Source: Jatrophihabitans sp. (GTDB taxonomy: Bacteria > Actinomycetota > Actinomycetes > Mycobacteriales > Jatrophihabitantaceae). From it: a DNA stretch of 64,000 bases. Where the stretch lies: assembly GCA_036389035.1 (NCBI GenBank), contig DASVQQ010000011.1:124001-188000 (forward strand), in the 5' to 3' direction. This document shows positions 8,165 through 15,535 of the stretch, piece after piece. The translations under genes were made by a program, and so were the position numbers. Numbering within the stretch: position 1 is the stretch's first letter; every line of letters begins with the position of its first letter. The notes below the pieces were generated by a model. The model was given only the letters and a program-made list of their open reading frames with translations, did no database searches and had not been told where the DNA came from.

Positions 8165-9544
8165 TCACTTGCGTGGTACTTCGTGACCGTTGCGGCCGGG
8201 GGTGGTGTCGGAGATGAAGCGGGCCAGCCGGGCCACCCCCTCCCGGATGTCGTCCGGGGCCAGGTTGCTGAACCCCAGCCGCATCGCCCGGTCGCCGCCC
8301 CCGCCGACGTGGAACATCGACATCGGCGCCCAGCTCACGCCGAAATCGCGGGCGCAGCGCTCCATCGCCGCCAGGTCGGCGACGAAGGGCACCTCGACGG
8401 TGAGGAAGAAGCCGCCGCGCGGGGTGTTCCAGCTGACCCCGTGCTCGGCGTGCCGCTCGGGTGGGAAGTGCCCGGCCAGCGCGGCCAGCGTGGTGTCCAG
8501 CCGCTCCGCGTACACCGCGGTCGTCGCGCGGGTGGCGGTGCGCAGGTCGTAGTCGTGCTCGACCAGCATCCCGCCCACCACCGCCTGGGACAGCGACGAG
8601 GTGCCGACGGTGAACATGCTCTTGGCCCGGGACAACTCCTCGGCCAGCGTCCGCACCGACCCGCCCGTACCGGACACCGGCTGGTCGGCCACCAGATAGC
8701 CGAGCCGGGCGCCCGGGAACGCGGTCTTGGCGAACGAGCCGAGATAGAGCACCGAGCCGTGCCGGTCCAGCGACTTCATCGTCGGCAGCTGCTCGCCGTC
8801 CCGGGCGAACAGCCCGTACGGGTTGTCCTCCAGCACGACCAGCCGCTCCCGCCGGGCCAGCTCCAGCAGCCGGTGCCGCGCGGCCAGCGGCACCACCGTC
8901 CCGGACGGGTTGGAGAAGTCCGGGATCAGGTAGACCGCGACCGGCCGCCGCCCCGAGGCCCGCACGTCGGCGACCGCGGCGGCCAGCGTGTCCGGGTCCA
9001 GCCCGTCCGGGCCCTCGGGCACCCCGACCAGCGGGACGTCCAGCATCCGGGCCGCGCCCAGGATCCCCACGTACGCGGGGGAGACGGTGAGCAGCACGTC
9101 CTGCGGTCCGGTGATCAGGCCGCGCAGGGCGACCAGCATCGCCTCCTGGCAGCCGGAGGTGATCATCACGGCGTCGGCCGGCACGTCGATGCCCTCGTCC
9201 TGGCGCAGGTTGCGCGCGACCTCCTCCCGGATGAACCCGTTGACCGGGCCGTACTGGAACAGCAGCTTGCGGATCCGCTGCTCCGGCACCCCGCCCTCGC
9301 GCAGGTGCCGCAGGTAGCGGTCGAGGTAGACCGGGAGGGTGGCCGGGTCGTGGGTGCCGTCGTACGGGGCGCCGGAGGAGAAGGACAGCGCGGCCGGAAA
9401 GCGCATCGCGGTCTCGCTGAGCATGCGCATGGAGTCCATCTGCGGGTCGCCGATGGCCGCGTGCAGCGCGCCCAGTTCGAAGGACAGCGCCGTGCCCGGG
9501 TCGGGCGCCGGGGCCGGGCCGTCCAGCAGCCGCCCGCCGGTCAC
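8165..9544 (-). CDS. PLP-dependent aminotransferase, class I/II (LysN/MocR-like fold)
   Basis: About 459 residues. Motifs: LLFQYGPVNGFIREEVA (substrate-binding turn), ITSGCQEAMLVALRGL (PLP phosphate), YLIPDFSNPSGTVV, VLEDNPYGLF (Asp/Tyr contacts to PLP), and the Schiff-base Lys in YLGSFAKTAFPGARLGYL. This pattern fits fold-type I aminotransferases of the 2-aminoadipate/aromatic or valine-pyruvate type. The GTG at 9544 overlaps the YciI stop as GTGA, which sets the start. In the island it probably supplies or consumes an amino acid (transamination of an alpha-keto acid). Donor and acceptor unknown. Confidence 0.85.
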   Translation of the reverse strand: MTGGRLLDGPAPAPDPGTALSFELGALHAAIGDPQMDSMRMLSETAMRFPAALSFSSGAPYDGTHDPATLPVYLDRYLRHLREGGVPEQRIRKLLFQYGPVNGFIREEVARNLRQDEGIDVPADAVMITSGCQEAMLVALRGLITGPQDVLLTVSPAYVGILGAARMLDVPLVGVPEGPDGLDPDTLAAAVADVRASGRRPVAVYLIPDFSNPSGTVVPLAARHRLLELARRERLVVLEDNPYGLFARDGEQLPTMKSLDRHGSVLYLGSFAKTAFPGARLGYLVADQPVSGTGGSVRTLAEELSRAKSMFTVGTSSLSQAVVGGMLVEHDYDLRTATRATTAVYAERLDTTLAALAGHFPPERHAEHGVSWNTPRGGFFLTVEVPFVADLAAMERCARDFGVSWAPMSMFHVGGGGDRAMRLGFSNLAPDDIREGVARLARFISDTTPGRNGHEVPRK

Positions 9545-9846
9545 GACCGGCCCCCGGCCGCCGGCGCCGCGGCCAGGCTCCCCTTGCCCGGCTGCCACTC
9601 CCGGACCACCGTGTCGGCGACCACGCCCCCGGTCACGTACGGCTCCTCGGCCAGCACCCGGTCCAGCTCGGCCCGGTCGGCGGTCCGGTAGACCAGTAGA
9701 CCGGCGTTGTCCCCGGTCAGCGGCCCGCCGAGCAGCAGCGCCCCGCGCTCGGTCAGCGCGTGCAGGTAGGCCGCGTGCGCGGGGTGGAACGGCTCCCGGC
9801 CGGCCCGGTCCACGCGGTAGCGGAACTCGACGACATAGATCGCCAC
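9541..9846 (-). CDS. YciI-family small protein
   Basis: 101 residues with the ferredoxin-like YciI/YCII fold: VVEFRYRVDRAG, the conserved His in HPAHAAYLHAL, LLLGGPLTG, then LDRVLAEEPYVTGGVVADTVVREW. YciI proteins are small and usually of unknown chemistry, sometimes dehalogenase- or lactone-isomerase-like (the muconolactone isomerase fold is related). The stop overlaps the aminotransferase start by GTGA. Forty bases separate it from the SDR gene upstream. Confidence 0.8.
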   Translation of the reverse strand: MAIYVVEFRYRVDRAGREPFHPAHAAYLHALTERGALLLGGPLTGDNAGLLVYRTADRAELDRVLAEEPYVTGGVVADTVVREWQPGKGSLAAAPAAGGRS

Positions 9847-9886
9847 GATTGTCCTTTCTGGAAGCGGGGGGTCGGACGGGGCGGGC

Positions 9887-10633
9887 TCACATGTAGAGCC
9901 CGCCGTTGATGTCGATCACCGCGCCGGTGGTGTAGCCGGCGCCCTCCGAGCACAGGTGCAGCACGCTGCCCACCGCCTCGGCCACGGTGCCCATCCGGCC
10001 CATCGGCAGCCGGGACAGCACCTGCTCCTTCTGAGCCGGGTCCCGGCGCTCCCACGCACCGGCGACCCGCTCGGTGGCGATCGGCCCGTGCGCCACCACG
10101 TTCACCACCACGCCGGACGGCGCCAGCTCGTACGCCATCTGCTTGGTCATGCCGATCACCGCGGCCTTGGCCCCGACGTAGGCGGCGTTGTTGAAGTGGC
10201 TGTACGTCCGGCCGCCGGCCGAGGCGAAGTTGACGATCCGGCCGTAGCCGGCCCGGGCCATCCCCGGCGCGCAGGCCTTGATGGCCAGGAAGGTGCCGAT
10301 CACGTTCTCCAGGTAGGTCTGCTCGAAGTGGGCGACCTCCAGGTCGGCGTAGCCGATCACCCGGGTGTCGCCGCCGACCCCGTTCACCAGGACCGCGGGC
10401 TTGTGCCGGTCCGCGACCTCGGCCAGCTGCCGCTCCGCGACGGCCACGTCGGTGACGTCCCCGACGACCACGTCGACCTTGGTCAGGTCGGCCAGCCGGT
10501 CGGCGAGCGCGGACACCGCGGCCTCGTCGCGGTCCAGCAGCACCAGCGGGGCGCCCTGCTCGGCGAGCCCAGCGGCCACCTCCCGCAGGATGCCGCCGGC
10601 GGCGCCGACGAGCAGGGCGGTGCGTGCGGTCAT
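9887..10633 (-). CDS. SDR family oxidoreductase (FabG-like)
   Basis: 248 residues, a classical short-chain dehydrogenase/reductase. Cofactor loop LLVGAAGGILREVA is a variant of TGxxxGxG; NGVGG replaces NNAG; catalytic Ser and YxxxK are in FASAGGRTYSHFNNAAYVGAK; the C-terminus DINGGLYM is FabG-like. The loss of the canonical Gly in the first loop (GILRE) and of the NNAG asparagine pair suggests a divergent subgroup. Start ATG at 10633 overlaps the enolase-like stop (ATGA), so the two are coupled. Probably an alcohol/ketone step in the island pathway. Confidence 0.85.
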   Translation of the reverse strand: MTARTALLVGAAGGILREVAAGLAEQGAPLVLLDRDEAAVSALADRLADLTKVDVVVGDVTDVAVAERQLAEVADRHKPAVLVNGVGGDTRVIGYADLEVAHFEQTYLENVIGTFLAIKACAPGMARAGYGRIVNFASAGGRTYSHFNNAAYVGAKAAVIGMTKQMAYELAPSGVVVNVVAHGPIATERVAGAWERRDPAQKEQVLSRLPMGRMGTVAEAVGSVLHLCSEGAGYTTGAVIDINGGLYM

Positions 10634-11946
10634 GAGGAGCTCCTCGCGGTCGTCGGGACGGGCGGCGGGGCGGCCGGCGGGGCGGCCGGCGATGCGGGCG
10701 GGGCCGATGCGGGCGGGGCCGAGGGGGACGGCGCCGAGGGGGACGGCGCCGAGGTGGGCGGGGCCGAGGGGGACGGGGCCGAGGGGGACGGGGCCGAGGT
10801 GGGCGGGCAGCGGTCGAGCAGGGCGCGGGTCGGCACCAGCCCGATGCCGGGGCCGGTCAGCGGGGCGACCTGCCAGCGGACCCGGTCCACCGCGTACGGC
10901 GGGTTGGTCAGCGGCTCGGGGAACCACTCGTCCTGCCGGCCGCCCTCCACCGCTAGCAGGCCGGTCAGCGAGCAGGCCAGCAGCCGGCCGGCCGCCCACA
11001 GCGGCCCGACCTCGCCGACGTGCACCCCGAGCTGGACGCCGAGGCCGCGCTCCCGGGCCGCGGCGACCAGGGCCAGGGTCGGGAACAGGCCGCCGCACTT
11101 GCCGACCCGGGCGTTGACCGAGTCGGCCGCGCCGGCCGCCGCGGCGTCCAGGTCGGCCGGGCCGGTGCAGGACTCGTCCAGCATCACGGCCATCCCGGTG
11201 GCCTCGCGGACCGCCCGCATCGCCGCCCAGTCCCGCGGGCCGACCGGCTCCTCCAGCCAGTCCACGCCGAGCGGGCGCAGCCGGGCGGCCCCGGCGACGG
11301 CCAGGTCCCGGTCCCAGGCGCCGTTGACGTCCACCGACAGCGTCGGGCCGGTGCCCAGCACGTCCCGGACGGCGGCGACCCGCCGGACGCAGCCCTCGAC
11401 GTCCGTGCCCGCCTTGACCTTGACGTGCCGGACCGCGGACGGGTCCAGCCCGCCCAGCCGCCGGGCCGGGTCGTCGGCCAGGTCCAGCACCACCGAGACC
11501 GCGGCCGGGGCGGCCCGCGGGCGCAGCAGCGCCGCCGCGGCCGGGACGCTGCGCAGCCCGTCCAGGCCGGTCCGGCCGTGCCGCCGGCAGACGGCGTCGA
11601 ACAGGGCGATCTCCAGCCCGGCCGCGGCCGCCGGCATCGGGGCCAGCGCGCCAGCCAGCCGGCCGAGCAGTCCGGCCAGGTCGGACCGGGCCAGCCGGTC
11701 CAGGGCGCCGGCCGGGTCGGCCGGGTCTAGCAGCTCCTCGAGCCGGACCCGGTTCAGCGCGTCGACGGCGGTGCCGACCGTCTCGCCGGTCACGTACGAC
11801 CGGGGTGCGGCCTCGCCCCAGCCGCGGACCCCGTCAAGGTCCACCGCCACCAACACCGACGCGGCCCGGGACCGGGCGTGGCCGGCGTGCACGAACGGCC
11901 GCTCCATCGGGATGCGGACCGGCCGCACCTCCAGCCGGGCCGTCAC
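10630..11946 (-). CDS. Enolase-superfamily enzyme (muconate-lactonizing/dipeptide-epimerase type) with Ser-Ala-Pro repeat tail
   Basis: 438 residues. N-terminal capping domain: IPMERPFVHAGHA. Barrel: VKVKAG (KxK acid/base Lys), SVDVNGAWD (metal Asp), WLEEPVGP (metal Glu), MLDESCTG (metal Asp) and VNARVGKCGG. KxK with a second Lys on the opposite face is the muconate cycloisomerase/o-succinylbenzoate synthase/dipeptide epimerase arrangement; which reaction applies is open. The last ~55 residues are a tail of SAPSPSAPPTSAPSPSAP type, coded by 15-bp repeats (10668-10805) and absent from the family. GTG at 11946 overlaps the upstream hydrolase stop (GTGA). Confidence 0.8.
   Translation of the reverse strand: MTARLEVRPVRIPMERPFVHAGHARSRAASVLVAVDLDGVRGWGEAAPRSYVTGETVGTAVDALNRVRLEELLDPADPAGALDRLARSDLAGLLGRLAGALAPMPAAAAGLEIALFDAVCRRHGRTGLDGLRSVPAAAALLRPRAAPAAVSVVLDLADDPARRLGGLDPSAVRHVKVKAGTDVEGCVRRVAAVRDVLGTGPTLSVDVNGAWDRDLAVAGAARLRPLGVDWLEEPVGPRDWAAMRAVREATGMAVMLDESCTGPADLDAAAAGAADSVNARVGKCGGLFPTLALVAAARERGLGVQLGVHVGEVGPLWAAGRLLACSLTGLLAVEGGRQDEWFPEPLTNPPYAVDRVRWQVAPLTGPGIGLVPTRALLDRCPPTSAPSPSAPSPSAPPTSAPSPSAPSPSAPPASAPPASPAAPPAAPPPVPTTARSSS
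10668..10805. repeat. 15-bp coding tandem repeats in the 3' end of the enolase-like gene
   Basis: Units related to GCCGAGGGGGACGGC recur about eight times, interleaved with GCCGAGGTGGGCGGG and GCCGATGCGGGCGGG variants. The unit is a multiple of three and keeps the frame, coding a Ser/Ala/Pro-rich tail on the minus strand. It ends about 35 bases before the stop. Confidence 0.9.
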
Positions 11947-12881
11947 CGGTCCCGCCCGGCCACGGTCGCCGCCAGCCAGTGCCAGTAGTCGCGGCGGGCC
12001 CGGGAGAACTCGACGTAGTGGTGGCGGCCCCGGAAGGTGGCCACGTCGACCTTCTCGTGCAGGGTGGTGAGGACCCGTTCGCTCTCGGCCAGCGCGATGA
12101 TCGGGTCGTGCTCGGCCCGGACCAGGTGCACCGGGGCCGCGGTGTCGGCCCGGCGCTCCAGGTAGGTCCGCTCCAGCTCGACCATCGTGGCCCGGCTCCG
12201 GGCGGTCACCTGGCGCAGCATGAGCCGGTCGTTGGCCATGAACTCCAGGTAGCGGGCGAGGTCGGTGTAGTCCTCGTCGGCCAGCGCGATGGCCGAGTGC
12301 TCGGTGCCGGTCAGCGCGGCCAGCTCGGCCAGCCGCTCCGTCCCGTGCCGGGCCCGTTGCTGGCCCAGCGCGGGGGCGCAGTAGATGAGCCGGTCGACCT
12401 CCAGGCCCTGGGCGACCAGGGCGGCCAGGATGCTGCCGCCGAAGCTCTGGCCCAGCGCCACCACCGGCAGCCCCGGCCAGTCCCGCCGGGCCTGGGCCAG
12501 GACGGTCCGGTAGTCCTCCAGCACCACGCCCGCCGCGGGCAGGTCGCCACGCATGCCGCCGCTGCGGCCGGATCCGCGCCGGTCGGCCGCGTACGTCACC
12601 GTCCCGTGCTGGGTCAGCTCCGGTCCGGTCTCGAACAGCCAGCCGGCGTGGCTCTGGATGCCGTGCACGTAGAAGAGCAGCGTCGTCACCTCGGCCGCCT
12701 CGGTCGGCTCGGCCGGCCGCCAGCTGTGCAGGGCCAGCGGGGTGCCGTCGGCGCCGGCGACCGCGGCGACGCGGTGCTCGGCCGCGGGGAGCGGGAGCCG
12801 GATCTGGGGCGCCGGGCGCGTCGGCGCCGGAGAGGCCCCCGGAGCGGCGGGCCGGTCCGGCGTGCGCGTGTCTCTGGTCAA
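11943..12881 (-). CDS. Alpha/beta hydrolase (serine aminopeptidase/monoglyceride-lipase type)
   Basis: 312 residues, first gene of the island. FYVHGIQSHAGW gives the oxyanion region. The nucleophile elbow is ALGQSFGGSILAAL. The acid is probably Asp of RAEHDPIIA, and the base His lies in FRGRHHYVEFSR near the end. The ~30-residue Pro/Arg-rich N-terminus before QIRLPLP may be overlong. The promoter at 12991-13019 reads into it after a ~100-base leader. Likely hydrolyses or releases an ester, thioester or amide in the pathway; could also be a resistance or housekeeping esterase carried with the cluster. Confidence 0.8.
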   Translation of the reverse strand: MTRDTRTPDRPAAPGASPAPTRPAPQIRLPLPAAEHRVAAVAGADGTPLALHSWRPAEPTEAAEVTTLLFYVHGIQSHAGWLFETGPELTQHGTVTYAADRRGSGRSGGMRGDLPAAGVVLEDYRTVLAQARRDWPGLPVVALGQSFGGSILAALVAQGLEVDRLIYCAPALGQQRARHGTERLAELAALTGTEHSAIALADEDYTDLARYLEFMANDRLMLRQVTARSRATMVELERTYLERRADTAAPVHLVRAEHDPIIALAESERVLTTLHEKVDVATFRGRHHYVEFSRARRDYWHWLAATVAGRDR

Positions 12882-12990
12882 CCCGGTGAGTCCTCACGAC
12901 GTCGGCGGCGCGGTGTCCGGCAGGCGACGACCCTGTGCGCTTGTCCGGAAAATCCTTTATAAACCATTCTTACTGATCGTGCACTGTAGG

Positions 12991-13019
12991 ACAGTAGGCG
13001 TCAGTTTGTGCAGTGTCAA
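12991..13019 (-). promoter_or_regulatory. Promoter of the island operon
   Basis: On the minus strand TTGACA (13019-13014), a 17-base spacer and TACTGT (12996-12991) form a near-consensus sigma-70-type promoter. An inverted repeat ACTGT-AGG-ACAGT (12983-12995) overlaps the -10 box, a plausible repressor site. The start point would be near 12985, leaving a ~100-base 5' leader that includes an AT-rich stretch (12953-12975), unusual in this DNA. No other gene lies between it and the alpha/beta hydrolase. Confidence 0.65.
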
Positions 13020-13170
13020 CGTGGTTCCTGCGCCAGGCCCGCGACCTTGGCCCGGGACACCGACACCCTGGAGGACCTGGCCCAGGACTACGCCGGCCCG
13101 CTGAAGCTCCAGGTCCCGGGTCCGTGGACGCTGGCCGCGGGCATCGGGCTGCACTACGGCGACAAGGCGG
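13020..13170 (+). pseudogene. Remnant of a MetE-like (cobalamin-independent methionine synthase family) gene
   Basis: About 45 residues in one frame, ATLARDTDTLEDLAQDYAG then PLKLQVPGPWTLAAGIGLHYGDKAAA, match the middle of actinobacterial MetE-like proteins, where GPLKxQVxGPWTLAA..ELxxGDK is typical. There is no start codon context upstream and the frame is fused directly to the duplicated LLM tail. It is a gene fossil at the right boundary of the island, abutting the island promoter. Confidence 0.65.
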
Positions 13171-13367
13171 CGGCCGTTGCACGGCGATGCCGATCAGATC
13201 CTCCAGGACTTCGACCGGCTGGCCGCCAAGGGCGTCACCGAGCTGTTCATCGACCTGAACTTCGATCCCGAAGTGGGCTCGCCCGACGCCGACCCTGAGG
13301 AGTCGATGCGCCGCGCCGAACACCTGTTGAGCACCCTCGCGCCCCAGTCCTGAATTTCGCGCCCCTG
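13168..13367 (+). pseudogene. Duplicated 3' fragment of the LLM oxidoreductase gene (right copy of direct repeat)
   Basis: This fragment repeats 4234-4432 with about 94% identity, including the TGA stop (13351-13353) and the CGCGCCCCTG that follows. Only the last ~62 codons of an LLM protein are present, without start or catalytic core. Several differences are in third positions, so the two copies may have diverged under coding constraint before this one lost its 5' part. From 13368 to 13547 no gene or clear signal was seen. Confidence 0.9.
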
Positions 13368-13547
13368 GGTGTTCGCGCCGCTGGCCTGACCGCTCCGCCG
13401 ACGACAGTCCGCCCGACTGGTGGTGACGAACCGTCCATGCCACCGGCGTGGAAGACGCCGCCCGGTGGGGCGAAAATGTGTTGTCGGAGCAGTGCCCTAG
13501 CTTGAAGACTTCCATCAGCCAACGCGCGATGTGTGAGGACTGACGAC

Positions 13548-13580
13548 ATGACCGAGCAGTTACCGGCGCCGCCTCCATGA
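13548..13580 (+). CDS. Ten-codon ORF (MTEQLPAPPP) overlapping the DrrA-type ABC gene start
   Basis: ATG ACC GAG CAG TTA CCG and so on to CCT CCA TGA. Its stop overlaps the exporter ATG as ATGA. GAGGA eight bases upstream is a fair ribosome binding site, whereas the exporter ATG itself has no purine-rich sequence in front of it, so exporter translation should depend on reading this ORF. It contains a TTA leucine codon, very rare in such high-GC DNA, and ends in Pro-Pro-Pro, a known ribosome-stalling motif. It may be a regulatory leader peptide; it could also be chance. Confidence 0.5.
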   Translation: MTEQLPAPPP

Positions 13581-14611
13581 GTGACGTCATCACGGCCAGT
13601 GGACTGGTCAAGACCTACGGCAAGCTCCGAGCTTTGGACGGCCTGGACCTTGCGGTGCCCGAGGGGACGATTCTGGGCCTGCTGGGCCCGAACGGGGCGG
13701 GTAAGACGACGGTCGTCCGAATCCTGACCACCCTGCTGGAGCCGGACGCGGGCACCGCCCACGTCGCCGGCTTCGACATCGCCAAGAACCCCGGCCAGGT
13801 CAGGGCCAAGCTGGGCCTGTCCGGGCAGTACGCCGCGGTGGATGAGTACCTGACCGGTTTCGAGAACCTCGACATGGTCGGCCGGCTCTACGGGCTGGGC
13901 CGGGCGCCGTCCAAGCAGCGGGCCCGCGAACTGCTGGCCCAGTTCGACCTCGAGGAGGCCGGCGGCAGGCCGGTGAAGACCTACTCCGGCGGCATGCGGC
14001 GCCGGCTGGACCTGGCCGGCGCCCTGGTGGCGCGGCCACCGGTGCTCTTCCTGGACGAGCCGACCACCGGGCTGGACCCGCGTAGCCGCACCGACATGTG
14101 GGAGGTGATCACGGAGCTGGTCAAGGGCGGCACCACCCTGCTGCTCACCACCCAGTACCTGGAAGAGGCCGACCGGCTCGCCAACAAGATCATGGTGATC
14201 GACCACGGACGGGCCATCGCCGAGGGCACCGCGGACAGCCTCAAGGCCCAGGTCGGCGGCGAGCGGGTCGAGATCGTGCTGCTCCGCCCGGACGACCTGC
14301 CCGCCGCGCGCGCCCTCATGACCGAGCTGGCCGGGGTCCCGGTAGAGGTGCAGGAGCACAGCCGCCGCATCGTCGCTCCGGTGACCGGCGGCGCCGGCCT
14401 GCTGATGGAGGCGCTGCGCCGCCTCGACGCCGCCGGCATCTCGGTGCTGGACGTGGCGCTGCGCCGCCCGACGCTGGACGACGTGTTCCTGAGCCTGACC
14501 GGGCGCCCCTCCGAGGACGACAGCCAATCCGCCGACGGCAAGGCCGATGGCAGGTCCGACGGCAAGGCCGGTGGCAAGTCCGGAGCCAAGCAGGAGGTCG
14601 GCGCTCGATGA
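13577..14611 (+). CDS. ABC transporter ATP-binding protein, daunorubicin-resistance (DrrA) type
   Basis: 344 residues. Walker A GPNGAGKTT (about residue 38), Q-loop in LSGQYAAVDEYLTG, signature YSGGMRRRLD, Walker B VLFLDEPTTGLDP and the switch His replaced by Gln in TTQYLEEA, as in DrrA proteins. The C-terminal DrrA extension (VALRRPTLDDVFLSLTGR) is present. The last ~25 residues are Asp-Gly-Lys/Ser repeats (DGKADGRSDGKAGGKSG) coded by 12-bp units. It drives export with the membrane partner that follows at an ATGA overlap. Substrate unknown; an antibiotic, lipid or polysaccharide is possible. Confidence 0.9.
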   Translation: MSDVITASGLVKTYGKLRALDGLDLAVPEGTILGLLGPNGAGKTTVVRILTTLLEPDAGTAHVAGFDIAKNPGQVRAKLGLSGQYAAVDEYLTGFENLDMVGRLYGLGRAPSKQRARELLAQFDLEEAGGRPVKTYSGGMRRRLDLAGALVARPPVLFLDEPTTGLDPRSRTDMWEVITELVKGGTTLLLTTQYLEEADRLANKIMVIDHGRAIAEGTADSLKAQVGGERVEIVLLRPDDLPAARALMTELAGVPVEVQEHSRRIVAPVTGGAGLLMEALRRLDAAGISVLDVALRRPTLDDVFLSLTGRPSEDDSQSADGKADGRSDGKAGGKSGAKQEVGAR

Positions 14612-15408
14612 GCATGCTCAAAACCGTCAGCGACGGCGCCATCGTGGCCAAGCGCAACCTGATCAAGATCAAGCGGGTTCCTGACCTGCTGGTCTTCTCG
14701 ACCCTTTCGCCGATCATGTTCATCCTGCTGTTCGCCTACGTCTTCGGCAGCGCCATCCGGGTTGAAGGCACCAATTACCGCGAGTTCCTGATCCCCGGCA
14801 TCTTCGCCCAGACGGTGATCTTCGGCGCCACCCTGACCGGCGCAGGAATGGCCGATGACATCAAGAAGGGCATCATCGACCGGTTCCGGTCCTTGCCGAT
14901 GTCACGCGCGGCGGTGCTCATCGGGCGCACCGGCAGCGATGTCGCCAACAACGTGCTCGTCATCGTGGTGATGGCACTGACCGGCCTGCTGGTCGGCTGG
15001 CGGATCCGCAGCTCGGTGGGCGAGGCCATCGCCGGCTTCCTGCTGCTGCTGCTGTTCGCCTACGCCATCTCCTGGATCATGGCCTGGGTGGGGCTGCTGG
15101 TGCCGAGCCCCGAGGTGGTGAACAACGCCGCCTTCATGGTGATCTTCCCTCTGACGTTCATCGCCAACACCTTCGTGCCGACCAACAACTTCCCCGCGCC
15201 GTTGAAGTTCATCGCCAACTGGAATCCGGTCTCGTCGGTGACCCAGGCCGCCAGGGAGCTGTTCGGCAACACTCCCCCCAATGCCCCGGTGCCGGACTAC
15301 TGGTCATTGCAGCACCCGGTGCTCTACACCCTGGGATGGGTGGCGCTGCTGATGCTGATCTTCATCCCGCTGTCGGCACGCCAGTACAAGAAGGCGGCCA
15401 GCCGCTAA
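14608..15408 (+). CDS. ABC-2 type permease (DrrB family)
   Basis: 266 residues with six predicted membrane helices: LLVFSTLSPIMFILLFAYVFG, IPGIFAQTVIFGATLTGAG, VLVIVVMALTGLLVG, FLLLLLFAYAISWIM, AAFMVIFPLTFIAN and LGWVALLMLIFIPL. The FRSLPMSRAAVLIGRT motif between helices two and three is the ABC-2 EAA-like loop. ATG at 14608 overlaps the ATPase stop; GGAGG lies 12 bases upstream. Together the pair makes a simple DrrAB-type exporter. Confidence 0.9.
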   Translation: MSMLKTVSDGAIVAKRNLIKIKRVPDLLVFSTLSPIMFILLFAYVFGSAIRVEGTNYREFLIPGIFAQTVIFGATLTGAGMADDIKKGIIDRFRSLPMSRAAVLIGRTGSDVANNVLVIVVMALTGLLVGWRIRSSVGEAIAGFLLLLLFAYAISWIMAWVGLLVPSPEVVNNAAFMVIFPLTFIANTFVPTNNFPAPLKFIANWNPVSSVTQAARELFGNTPPNAPVPDYWSLQHPVLYTLGWVALLMLIFIPLSARQYKKAASR

Positions 15409-15471
15409 GCCCATACGGCGGGTCCGGGCGGCCGCAGGCCATGCCGGCAGCGCCCGGGCATGGCGTTGCTC

Positions 15472-15517
15472 AAGCCAGCGGCCGAAGTGCCGATAAGACA
15501 CCCATTGCCGCTGGCTT
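15472..15517. terminator. 11-bp perfect inverted repeat after the DrrAB genes
   Basis: AAGCCAGCGGC (15472-15482) pairs with GCCGCTGGCTT (15507-15517) across a 24-base loop, 64 bases after the permease stop and 19 bases before the next ORF. There is no long U-tract, only TTTCC. It could end the DrrAB transcript or be a structured 5' leader of the CAP-domain gene. Confidence 0.55.
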
Positions 15518-15535
15518 TCCGCCGGCGCGACGCAG

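Noticed and set aside
8183..9691. Long plus-strand open frame (502 codons) opposite the aminotransferase
   Set aside because: Composition is shadow-like and the minus-strand PLP enzyme motifs are complete.
10630..12897. A single very long minus-strand open frame joining hydrolase and enolase-like regions
   Set aside because: The first part is the off-frame shadow of the alpha/beta hydrolase; only the part from 11946 onward reads as an enolase-superfamily protein.
4234..13367. The direct repeats as phage or ICE attachment sites
   Set aside because: No integrase, tRNA target or transposase is between or beside them, and ~200 bp at ~94% identity is too long and too divergent for a typical att pair.
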